Shown: positions 55,010-62,806 of the stretch, piece by piece
How positions within the stretch are numbered: the stretch's first letter is position 1
Layout of the letters: the number at the start of each line of letters is the position of its first letter
Translations under genes and position numbers: made by a program
The notes under the pieces: generated by a model
The model's input: only the letters and a program-made list of their open reading frames with translations
Told to the model about the DNA's origin: nothing
Databases searched by the model: none
From: Bradyrhizobium lupini
Lineage (GTDB): Bacteria > Pseudomonadota > Alphaproteobacteria > Rhizobiales > Xanthobacteraceae
NCBI RefSeq assembly: GCF_040939785.1
Contig: NZ_CP162553.1
Location: forward strand, 3,100,001-3,164,000
Direction of reading: 5' to 3'
DNA length: 64,000 nucleotides

Positions 55010-56047
55010 ATGCGTCCGCAAGACATCCTGCTGCCAGTTGCCGCCGGCCTATGCTGTAAGCCGGGCGGCTTCCATATCGACCCCGTCCGGCCGGTCGAGC
55101 GGGCCGTGATCACCCACGGCCATTCCGACCATGCCCGCGCCGGCCACGGCGCGGTGCTGGCGACGCAGGAAACGCTGGACATGATGCGGCTGCGCTATGG
55201 CGAGAATTTTGCCGGCTCCACCCAAGCAATCCACTATGGCGAGGAGATCCGGCTCGGCGACGTCAGCGCGAAGTTTCACCCGGCCGGCCATGTGCTCGGT
55301 TCGGCGCAGGTCGCGGTCACCTGCAAGGACACCTGCATCGTCGCCTCCGGCGACTACAAGGATGCGCCCGACCCGACCTGCACGCCGTTCGAGCTCGTAC
55401 GCTGCGACGTCTTCATCACCGAGGCAACGTTCGGCCTGCCGGTGTTTCGCCATGGCGATGCGGCCGACGAGGTCAAGAAGCTGCTGGCGTCGGTGGCGCT
55501 ATTTCCGGAGCGCGCGCATCTCGTCGGCGCCTATTCGCTTGGCAAGGCGCAGCGCGTGATCGCTCTGCTGCGCCAAGCGGGTTACGACGCGCCGATCTAT
55601 CTGCATGGCGCGATGGAGAAGATCACGCATTACTATCAGAGCCGCGGAATCGAGCTCGGCGAGTTGCGGCCGGCGAAGGGCGTCAAGAAGGCGGCGCTCG
55701 CCGGCACCATCACGCTGGCGCCGCCCTCTGCAACATCCGATCTCTGGACCCGCCGGTTTCCCGATCCCGTCACGGCATTCGCCTCTGGCTGGATGCGGGT
55801 GCGCGCCCGCGCGCGGCAACGCGGCATCGAGCTGCCGCTGGTGATCTCGGATCACGCCGATTGGGACGGCCTCACCGCCACGATCGCCGCGACCGGTGCC
55901 GGCGAGATCTGGGTTACCCATGGCCAGGAAGACGCGCTGGTGCATTGGTGCCAAAGCAAGGGTTTGCGGTCGCGGCCGCTCGATCTCGTCGGCTATGGCG
56001 ACGAGGAGGAGACCGAGACGCCGCTCGCTGACGAGGCCGAAGCATGA
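55010..56047 (+). CDS. Ligase-associated DNA damage response exonuclease (MBL fold)
   Basis: A 345-residue MBL/beta-CASP-like nuclease. The metal-binding motif HGHSDHARAGH (His36, His38, Asp40, His41) is complete, followed by AGHVLGSAQV, VASGDYKD and FITEATFGLP. The tail ends in DHADWDGLTATIAATGAGE. These proteins accompany the ATP-dependent ligase in alphaproteobacteria and likely trim DNA ends. The ATG at 55010 (MRPQDILLP) is chosen over the upstream open frame. It overlaps the ligase gene by 4 bp, so the two are translationally coupled. Confidence 0.92.
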   Translation: MRPQDILLPVAAGLCCKPGGFHIDPVRPVERAVITHGHSDHARAGHGAVLATQETLDMMRLRYGENFAGSTQAIHYGEEIRLGDVSAKFHPAGHVLGSAQVAVTCKDTCIVASGDYKDAPDPTCTPFELVRCDVFITEATFGLPVFRHGDAADEVKKLLASVALFPERAHLVGAYSLGKAQRVIALLRQAGYDAPIYLHGAMEKITHYYQSRGIELGELRPAKGVKKAALAGTITLAPPSATSDLWTRRFPDPVTAFASGWMRVRARARQRGIELPLVISDHADWDGLTATIAATGAGEIWVTHGQEDALVHWCQSKGLRSRPLDLVGYGDEEETETPLADEAEA

Positions 56048-57702
56048 ACCGCTTCGCCGAACTTCTCGACCGCCTCGCCTACGAACCCGGCCGCAACAAC
56101 AAGCTGCGGCTGATCACGAGTTATTTTCGCGAGGTCGCCGATCCCGATCGCGGCTACGCGCTGGCCGCGCTGACCGGTGCGCTGAGTTTCAAGCACGCAA
56201 AACCTTCTCTGCTGCGCGATCTTATCGCCCAGCGAACTGACCCGGTCTTGTTCGGCCTATCCTGGGACTATGTAGGCGATCTCTCCGAGACAATCGCGCT
56301 GATGTGGCCGAAGGCCGTGGGTGTCCACAACAACCCACCTCCCCCAACCCTCACCGAGGTGGTCACCACCCTGCGCACCCTCGGCAAGACCGAGCTGCCG
56401 AAGCAGCTCGAGCGCTGGCTCGACGAATTGGATGAGACCGGCCGCTGGGCGCTGTTGAAGCTCGTCACCGGCGCGCTGCGCATCGGCATCTCCGCGCGCC
56501 TGGCAAAGACCGCGGCCGCCGCGCTCGGCGACAAGGACCCGCATGAGGTCGAGCTGATCTGGCCCGGTCTCGCGCCGCCTTATCTCGACCTGTTCGCCTG
56601 GCTGGAAGGCCGCGGCGACAAGCCAGTCAATCGCGATCCCGCGCCGTTCCGTCCTGTCATGCTGGCGCATGCGATCGAGGACACCGATTTCGCTGCACTC
56701 GATCCCGCCGACTACATCGCCGAATGGAAATGGGACGGCATCCGCGTGCAGGCGGTGGCCGGCCGCGACGAGCACGGCCACATCACCGCTCGGCTCTATT
56801 CGCGCACCGGCGAGGACATCACCGGGAGCTTTCCGGACCTCGTGCCGTCGCTGCGGCTGCCCGGCGCCATCGACGGCGAGCTTCTGATCCTGCGCGAAGG
56901 GCGCGTGCAAAGTTTCAATTTTCTGCAGCAGCGGCTCAACCGCAAGGTCGTGTCTCCGAAGCTGATCAAGGAATTTCCGATTCATCTGCGCGCCTACGAT
57001 CTGCTCGGCGACGACGAGAACGATTTGCGCGAGCTGCCTTTCGCGGAGCGGCGCGAACGGCTGGAGACCTTCATCGGTAAGCTCGACGATCCCCGCATCG
57101 ATCTGTCGCCCACCGTCGCCTTCGCAAGCTGGGAGGCGCTGACCGCAGCACGCGCCGATCCCGCCAGCGCTGGTGCGGGCGAGGACGCGGACGCCGTCGA
57201 AGGCGTGATGCTGAAGCGGCGCGACGCACCCTATCTGCCGGGGCGGCCGAAGGGACAATGGTGGAAATGGAAGCGCGATCCGCACATCATCGACGCCGTG
57301 CTGATGTATGCGCAGCGCGGCCACGGCAAGCGCTCGTCCTACTATTCCGACTACACCTTCGGCGTTTGGACCGCAGGGCCGGGCAGTGACGAACTGGTGC
57401 CGGTCGGAAAAGCCTATTTCGGCTTCACGGACGAGGAGCTGCTCCAGATCGACCGCTTCGTGCGTCGCAATACCACCGAAAAATTCGGCCCCGTCCGCCA
57501 CGTCGTGCACGAGCCAGACAAGGGGCTGGTGCTGGAGGTCGCCTTCGAGGGGCTGCAGCGCTCACCACGGCACAAATCCGGCGTCGCGATGCGCTTTCCC
57601 CGCATCAGCCGGCTGCGCTGGGACAAGCCGCCGCGGGAGGCCGACCGGCTGGAAACGCTGGAAAAGATGCTGAAAGCGGAGGCGGCCGAGGTTGAGGCTT
57701 AA
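56044..57702 (+). CDS. ATP-dependent DNA ligase (damage response type)
   Basis: A 552-residue ligase. The adenylated lysine is Lys229 in EWKWDGIRVQ, followed by motif III (DGELLIL), motif IV (EGVMLKRRDAPYLPGRPKGQ) and motif V WWKWKRDP. The N-terminal 200 residues form the DNA-binding helical domain, as in eukaryal ligase I and bacterial LigB/LigC-type enzymes; the C-terminal OB fold carries motif VI (RFPRISRLRWDKP). It seals nicks with ATP, complementing the NAD ligase. Together with exonuclease, Lhr helicase and PdeM it forms the ligase-associated repair set. Confidence 0.93.
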   Translation: MNRFAELLDRLAYEPGRNNKLRLITSYFREVADPDRGYALAALTGALSFKHAKPSLLRDLIAQRTDPVLFGLSWDYVGDLSETIALMWPKAVGVHNNPPPPTLTEVVTTLRTLGKTELPKQLERWLDELDETGRWALLKLVTGALRIGISARLAKTAAAALGDKDPHEVELIWPGLAPPYLDLFAWLEGRGDKPVNRDPAPFRPVMLAHAIEDTDFAALDPADYIAEWKWDGIRVQAVAGRDEHGHITARLYSRTGEDITGSFPDLVPSLRLPGAIDGELLILREGRVQSFNFLQQRLNRKVVSPKLIKEFPIHLRAYDLLGDDENDLRELPFAERRERLETFIGKLDDPRIDLSPTVAFASWEALTAARADPASAGAGEDADAVEGVMLKRRDAPYLPGRPKGQWWKWKRDPHIIDAVLMYAQRGHGKRSSYYSDYTFGVWTAGPGSDELVPVGKAYFGFTDEELLQIDRFVRRNTTEKFGPVRHVVHEPDKGLVLEVAFEGLQRSPRHKSGVAMRFPRISRLRWDKPPREADRLETLEKMLKAEAAEVEA

Positions 57703-57821
57703 GAAGCCCCGGGCGTGTGCTTGCCCGAATTAAAATCCCGTAAGCCGATTGACGCCCCCTCACAGGTTCCCCATGTCCCCGCCTTGCCCTATGATAGGTC
57801 GAATCCCCTGAGGAGTTTGAG

Positions 57822-58124
57822 ATGGCCCACGACGTCAGAGATTTGCCGGCCGGCCGCAGTGACGGCCTGCACCGCTTTCTCGGCGGCTCGCCGCTGGCGG
57901 TCGCGTTTCGCCTGGTGCTGCTCTCGATCCTCGTCGGCGTCGTGCTGGCGGCGATCGGCTTCGACCCCTGGAATATCATCTTAAGCATTCGTCTTCTGTT
58001 CCAGCGTTTGTGGGATCTCGGCTTCGATACCGTGAACTGGCTGTGGCGCTACTTCCTGCTCGGCGCTGTCATCGTGATTCCGATCTGGCTGCTGATGCGC
58101 GTTTTCGGCGCGCCACGCAGGTAA
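57822..58124 (+). CDS. Small membrane protein, DUF6460-like
   Basis: A 100-residue protein with two membrane helices (VAFRLVLLSILVGVVLAAIG and YFLLGAVIVIPIWLLMRVFG) and a central helix (FDPWNIILSIRLLFQRLWDL). The pattern fits the small rhizobial DUF6460 family, function unknown. AGGAGT lies 8 bases before the ATG. It is 21 bp upstream of the metallo-hydrolase gene and likely co-transcribed with it. Confidence 0.78.
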   Translation: MAHDVRDLPAGRSDGLHRFLGGSPLAVAFRLVLLSILVGVVLAAIGFDPWNIILSIRLLFQRLWDLGFDTVNWLWRYFLLGAVIVIPIWLLMRVFGAPRR

Positions 58125-58145
58125 AGGATTTGGAGCTGGCGGCCG

Positions 58146-58880
58146 ATGCAATTGCGCTTTGTCGGCTGCGGCGACGCCTTCGGATCCGGCGGCAGGCTCA
58201 ATACCTGCTTCCACGTCTCGGGGCGCGAAGCCAACTTCCTGATCGATTGCGGCGCGTCGGCTTTGCCGGCACTGAAGCGGCTGGAGATCGACCGCAATGA
58301 GATCGATCTCATCCTGATCACGCATTTCCACGGCGACCATTTTGCCGGGCTGCCGTTTGTCCTGCTCGACGCACAATTCTCGCGGCGGACGCGGCCGCTC
58401 ACGATCGCCGGCCCCAAAGGCATCGAGACGCGGCTGCGTGAGGTGATGGAGGCTCTGTTCGAGCACTCCTCGAAGACGAAACAGCGCTTCGAGCTGTCCG
58501 TCGTCGAGCTCGCGCCCGAGCAGAGCCAAAGCTTCGGCGCGGTGACGGTGACGCCCTATCCCGTCGTGCACGGCGAATCCGGTGGACCGTTCCTCGCTTA
58601 TCGCGTCGAAGCCGAGGGTCGCACGCTGGCCTACAGCGCCGATACCGAATGGACGGAGACGCTCATTCCGCTGGCGCATGGCGCCGACCTTTTCATCGCC
58701 GAAGCCTATATGTACGAGAAGGTGGTCAAGAATCACCTCAGCCTGACGACCTTGGAACAGCACCTTCCCGAAATCGGCGCAAAACGCCTCGTGCTCACCC
58801 ATATGAGCGAAGACGTGCTGTCGCGCCTCGACGACATCGCCCATCTCGCCGCCGAAGACGGCATGGTGCTCGTGTTCTGA
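58146..58880 (+). CDS. MBL-fold hydrolase, RNase Z/phosphodiesterase-like
   Basis: A 244-residue MBL-fold protein with the full motif LITHFHGDHFAGLPF (His60, His62, Asp64, His65) and later motifs YPVVHGESGG, YSADTEWTET and LVLTHMSEDVL. It begins MQLRFVGCGDAFGSGGRLNT, a start shared by RNase Z and cAMP phosphodiesterase-like enzymes, but lacks the long RNase Z exosite arm, so tRNA processing is unlikely. The substrate is unknown. It ends 1 bp before the MATE gene, suggesting coupling. Confidence 0.87.
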   Translation: MQLRFVGCGDAFGSGGRLNTCFHVSGREANFLIDCGASALPALKRLEIDRNEIDLILITHFHGDHFAGLPFVLLDAQFSRRTRPLTIAGPKGIETRLREVMEALFEHSSKTKQRFELSVVELAPEQSQSFGAVTVTPYPVVHGESGGPFLAYRVEAEGRTLAYSADTEWTETLIPLAHGADLFIAEAYMYEKVVKNHLSLTTLEQHLPEIGAKRLVLTHMSEDVLSRLDDIAHLAAEDGMVLVF

Positions 58881-58881
58881 C

Positions 58882-60207
58882 ATGCACGCACCCGTTCACT
58901 TGAAGATCGGTTCCCGTCAGGTCTTCGCCATCGCAGGCCCGGCGATGGTCGCCAACCTCACCACGCCACTGATCGGCGTGGTCTCGACCACCGCGATCGG
59001 ACGGCTGGACGACGCCGCGCTGCTCGGCGGCGTCGCCATCGCGTCCGTCATCTTCGATTGCCTGTTCTGGCTGTTCGGTTTCCTGCGCATGAGCACGCTC
59101 GCCTTCACGGCGCAGGCGCTCGGCGCCGGCGAGACGCGCGAGCTGACCGCGATCCTGGTGCGCGGCTTCATCGTCGCCGGCTTGATCGGCGTAGCACTGA
59201 TCGCGCTGCAACTGCCGCTGGCCACCGTGCTGTTCGACCTGATGGGCGGCAGCGAAGGCGTCACGCGCGCGGCGAAAACCTACTTCGTGATCCGGATCTG
59301 GTCGGCGCCGCTGGCGCTCGTCAATTATGTTATCCTGGGCTGGCTGGTCGGCCAGGCTCGCGCCAACCCGGCGCTCGCGCTCCAAATCGTCATCAATCTC
59401 GTCAACGCGGCGGCGACGATCCTGCTGGTGCTGGTCTACGACACCGGGATCGCAGGTGCTGCGATCGCAGCGCTGCTGTCTGAAGCGGCCGGATTCGGCC
59501 TCGGCATGATCGTCTGCCGCCGCTATGCGGACGGTGGGTTCGCGGTGCCGTACGCAGAGCTGTTCGACCGGGCCAAGCTGATGCGGCTGCTGGCCGTGAA
59601 TTCCGACATCCTGATCCGTACCGCGGCGCTGATCGCCGTGTTCTTGTTCTTCACCGCCAAGGGCGCGCGGGCCGGCGACGTCACGCTGGCCGCGAATTCC
59701 GTGCTCAACAATTTTCTGCTGGTCAGCGCCTTCTTTCTCGATGGTCTAGCGAACGCAGCCCAGCAGCTTTGCGGCCGTACGCTCGGCGCACGCGACGCCA
59801 GGGGATTTGCTGATTAGACCCGGCTGGTGCTGCTATGGGGGCTCGGCTTCGCGCTGGTCGTGTCCGCGCTATTCGCGGTATTCGGGCCGAACTTAATCGA
59901 TTTCATGACGGCGAGCGAAAGCGTCCGTCGCGGCGCGCGGGAATTCCTGCCGTTCGTCGTGCTCGCGCCGATTCCCGGCGTGTTCGCCTTCGGCTTCGAC
60001 GGCATCTATATCGGCGCGACCTGGGCGCGTGAGATGCGCAATCTGATGCTGGCCTCGCTCGCGATCTTCCTCGCCACATGTTGGGCGCTGCAATCGTTCG
60101 GCAATGCCGGGCTGTGGAGCGCGCTGATCGCCTCCTACGTCTCGCGCGGCGGCTTGCAGGCCGCGCGCTATCCGGCGCTGTACAGGAAGACGTTTTCGAG
60201 GTCGTAG
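58882..60207 (+). pseudogene. MATE-family exporter interrupted by one in-frame amber codon
   Basis: A MATE/DinF-type multidrug exporter, 441 residues if read through. The first half (LKIGSRQVFAIAGPAMVANL; TPLIGVVSTTAIGRLDDAAL) and second half (LVLLWGLGFALVVSALFAVF; PFVVLAPIPGVFAFGFDGIY) are in the same frame, separated only by TAG at 59815-59817 (GFAD-stop-TRLV). No indel is needed: the protein continues in frame, and the downstream part is conserved-looking to a normal stop. A single base change would restore a sense codon. As given it is a nonsense mutant, a sequence error or, less likely, a read-through site. The upstream part alone would lack the last helices. Confidence 0.88.
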
Positions 60208-60211
60208 CTCT

Positions 60212-60333
60212 CGTGTCCCGGACACGCTGCAGGGTGAAACGCTGCTGCGCGGAGCCGGGACCCAGAATGCCGCGAGCGTGGGCCCCGGTTCAGCAGTGCA
60301 TCACTAACGTGCTGCGCTGCGCTCGGGGCACGA
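60212..60333. repeat. Palindromic intergenic repeat (CGTGTCCCGGACACGCTGC type)
   Basis: Begins CGTGTCCCGGACACGCTGCA and carries GCCGGGACCCAG in the left half, matched by GGGCCCCGGTTC and a degenerate GGGGCACGAG end on the right. The outer arms are inverses with mismatches. It lies between convergent MATE and pyrD genes. A fifth distinct palindrome type in the window. Confidence 0.75.
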
Positions 60334-60339
60334 GACCGC

Positions 60340-61436
60340 CTACATCCCCGGCCAGTCTTCCGCCGTCAGCGTGGCGGCGTCGGAGCCGACGATCTCGGAG
60401 AGAGAATCCCGCCCCGTCCGCAATAGGGTCGAGGCGAGGTCACGCTTGATCTCGTCGACGATGCCGAGGCCCTTGTAGACCAGCGACGAATAGAGCTGGA
60501 TCAGGCTCGCGCCGGCGCGGATCTTCGTCAGCGCGGCGCCGCCCGAGTCCACCCCCCGACACCGATCAGGGGGAATGCGCCCTCGACGCGCACATAGGTC
60601 TCCGCGACCATCCGCGTCGACAGCCGGAACAGCGGCCGGCCGGACAGGCCGCCCTGCTCCTTGGCGCGCATCTCCTCGCGCAGCGTACTCGGCCGCGCGA
60701 TCGTGGTGTTCGATACGATCATGCCATCGACCCGGCGCGAGCGCGCGACCTGCACGACGTCGTCGAGCTGGGCGAGGCTCAAATCCGGCGCGATCTTGAG
60801 CAGCACCGGCGTGTCGCCGGCGCTCTCGCGCACCCGCTGGCGCGCGTCGATCACCCTGGCGAGGAGATCGTCGAGCAGCGCGCCTTCCTGCAGATTGCGC
60901 AGGCCCGGCGTGTTCGGCGAGGAGACGTTGACGGTGAAATAGCTCGCGACCGGCGCAAAGGTCTCGATCAGCTTGACGTAATCATTGACCCGATCGGGCA
61001 GATCCTTGTTGGCGCCGACATTGACGCCGACGATGCCGCCGTGCTGCGCGCGCGCCGCAAGCCGGCGCAGGGCTGTCTCCGCACCGTCATTGTTGAAGCC
61101 CATGCGGTTGATCACGGCCTCGTCGCGCTCCAGACGAAACAGCCGCGGTCGCGGATTGCCGCTTTGCGGCTTCGGCGTCACCGAGCCGATCTCGACGAAG
61201 CCGAAGCCGAGCCGCAGCAGCGCATCCGGCACTTCGGCGCTCTTGTCGAAGCCCGCGGCCATGCCGATCGGATTGGGGAAGTTGAGCCCGAACGCACGCA
61301 CCGCAAGCTTGGGATCGTCAGCGTGCGGCTTGCCCGGCGGCAGGAAGCGCAGGCCCTGGATCGCGAGGCGATGCGCATCCTCCGGATCGAGCCAACGCAG
61401 CACCGGCAGCGAGAGAGCGTCGAAAGCGCGGATCAC
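60340..61436 (-). pseudogene. pyrD: Dihydroorotate dehydrogenase (quinone), frameshifted
   Basis: Class 2 dihydroorotate dehydrogenase, FMN-dependent, fourth step of pyrimidine synthesis, at the inner membrane. The core reads well from ATG 61436: NPIGMAAGFDKSAEVPDALL, INRMGFNNDGAE, NVSSPNTPGLRNLQ with the catalytic serine. Near the C-terminus the frame breaks: FPLIGVGG is followed by WTRAAPR and a stop, while the other frame gives VDSGGAALTKIRAGASLIQL and reaches a proper end at 60340. One G is missing in a run (six C on the plus strand at 60552-60557; seven would restore the frame). Intact length is about 365. Most likely a homopolymer sequence error, since this is an essential biosynthetic gene. 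Confidence 0.93.
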
Positions 61437-61777
61437 GGGGCAAGCTCCGGAACATCGTGGCCGCCGTCGGAGCGCGTGTTGAGGTTCATCACAGCCATCA
61501 CCGCGCCGAGATCGAGCTCGCCATAGAGATGCGGAAACAGCTCCTCATTGCGCGAGCGCTCCCAGCGCAACGCGCTGCCGAGCGCATCGCCGTCGACCTC
61601 GACCAGGAACAGCGCGCGCTGCCCGACATAATGCTTCTGCAGGGTCTCGGGAACCTGGGCGGCGGTCGAGAAATGGATGAATCCGTCGCGCGAATCGTCC
61701 GCGCTGCCGCGATAAACGCCCTGCCGTTCCGCCTCGCGCCAGGCCGAGGCCGGACAGATTTTGTAGATCTTGACCAC
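61433..61777 (-). CDS. DUF952 family protein
   Basis: A 114-residue DUF952 protein: YKICPASAWREAERQGVYRG, then DGFIHFSTAAQVPETLQKHY, then a glutamate-bearing ending with LFPHLYGELDLGAVMAV. The family is related to ADP-ribosyl transferase-like folds, and its function is not established. It is upstream of pyrD on the same strand and overlaps its start by 4 bp (ATGA), so the two form an operon. Confidence 0.88.
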   Translation of the reverse strand: MVKIYKICPASAWREAERQGVYRGSADDSRDGFIHFSTAAQVPETLQKHYVGQRALFLVEVDGDALGSALRWERSRNEELFPHLYGELDLGAVMAVMNLNTRSDGGHDVPELAP

Positions 61778-62008
61778 CGCTTACGCAGCCCTGTTTGCCC
61801 GGGGAGACAGCTCTTTGAGTCTCCTGGGGATTTTCGTCTCTCGTGGGTCGTTAAATCCCGGGCGGGACCGTAAAGGCCACCCCTGCCGAACTCAAGACTT
61901 AGACGCCGCCTCTTGCACCGAAAACGGAAAACCGATTGATTTGAGGATAGTTTTCCTGAGTTGCGACGGGCTGGACCTTCCATGGTCAGGCAGGCCAAAG
62001 CGCAGAGG

Positions 62009-62635
62009 ATGCTCACCCACGACCAGATCTGGGGCGCGCTGGATCGGCTGGCGGCGCGTGCCGGCCTGTCGCCGTCCGGCCTCGCCAAGCGCGCCGGGCT
62101 CGATCCCACCACCTTCAACAAGTCCAAGCGCGTTACCTCCGACGGCCGCGAGCGCTGGCCCTCGACCGAATCGATCGCGAAAGCGCTGGCGGCGGCAGAT
62201 TCGTCGATCGACATTTTTGCCAGGCTGGTCGGCGACGAGGCAGGCGGCGGCCGTTCGGTGCCGCTGCTCGGCTTCGCGCTGGCGGGCGCGAGCGGCGCCT
62301 TCGACGAGTCCGGCTTTCCCGTCGGCAAGGGCTGGACCGAATTTGCCCTTCCCGCCTTCGAGGGCAACCATAGCTTCGCGCTGCAGATGTCCGGCGAAGC
62401 GCTTGCGCCCGCCTATCGCGACGGCGACATCATCCTGGTCGCGCCTGGCGCGCCGATCCACAAAGGCGATCGCGTGGTGGTGAAGACCAACGCGGGCGAG
62501 CTGACGGTGGCGACGCTGAAGCGCCGCACCGCAAAGGCTCTGGATTTGCAGCCGCTCGATGCGACGCAGGCCGAACGCAGGATGGCGGCGAGCGAGGTGG
62601 TGTGGATCGCGCGGATCGTGTGGGCAAGCCAGTGA
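62009..62635 (+). CDS. LexA/S24-like regulator with degenerate peptidase site
   Basis: A 208-residue protein with an N-terminal helix-turn-helix (GLSPSGLAKRAGLDPTTFNK; then WPSTESIAKALAA) and a C-terminal S24 fold (MSGEALAPAYRDGDIILVAP; GDRVVVKTNAGELTVATLKR). In active members the motif reads SGDSMxP with a catalytic serine, and the lysine lies in TVK; here the positions are Ala131 and Ala168, so both catalytic residues seem to be lost. It should be a regulator that does not self-cleave. Start: ATG 62009 (MLTHDQIWGAL) by homology; 61982 is an in-frame option. Divergent from DUF952-pyrD. Confidence 0.88.
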   Translation: MLTHDQIWGALDRLAARAGLSPSGLAKRAGLDPTTFNKSKRVTSDGRERWPSTESIAKALAAADSSIDIFARLVGDEAGGGRSVPLLGFALAGASGAFDESGFPVGKGWTEFALPAFEGNHSFALQMSGEALAPAYRDGDIILVAPGAPIHKGDRVVVKTNAGELTVATLKRRTAKALDLQPLDATQAERRMAASEVVWIARIVWASQ

Positions 62636-62645
62636 GGCTTCGGTG

Positions 62646-62764
62646 TCGTCCTGGCGAAAGCCAGGACCCATTACCCCGGGAGAAGTTGTGGCACCAATTG
62701 GCCACTCCGAGTCTCCGTAACCACATCCGGCGGTGGCTATGGGTCCTGGCTTTCGCCAGGACGA
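62646..62764. repeat. Perfect 26-bp inverted repeat (TCGTCCTGGCGAAAGCCAGG type)
   Basis: Left arm 62646-62671 and right arm 62739-62764 are exact 26-bp inverses. Within each arm CCTGGCGAAAGCCAGG is itself a smaller hairpin. The interior (about 67 bp) is less structured. It sits between convergent stops of the regulator and lysK, a likely place for a two-way terminator function. Confidence 0.9.
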
Positions 62765-62806
62765 ATCGGGGAGATAGGTCGCGCCTACAACTCAGTTCCG
62801 TAGCTC

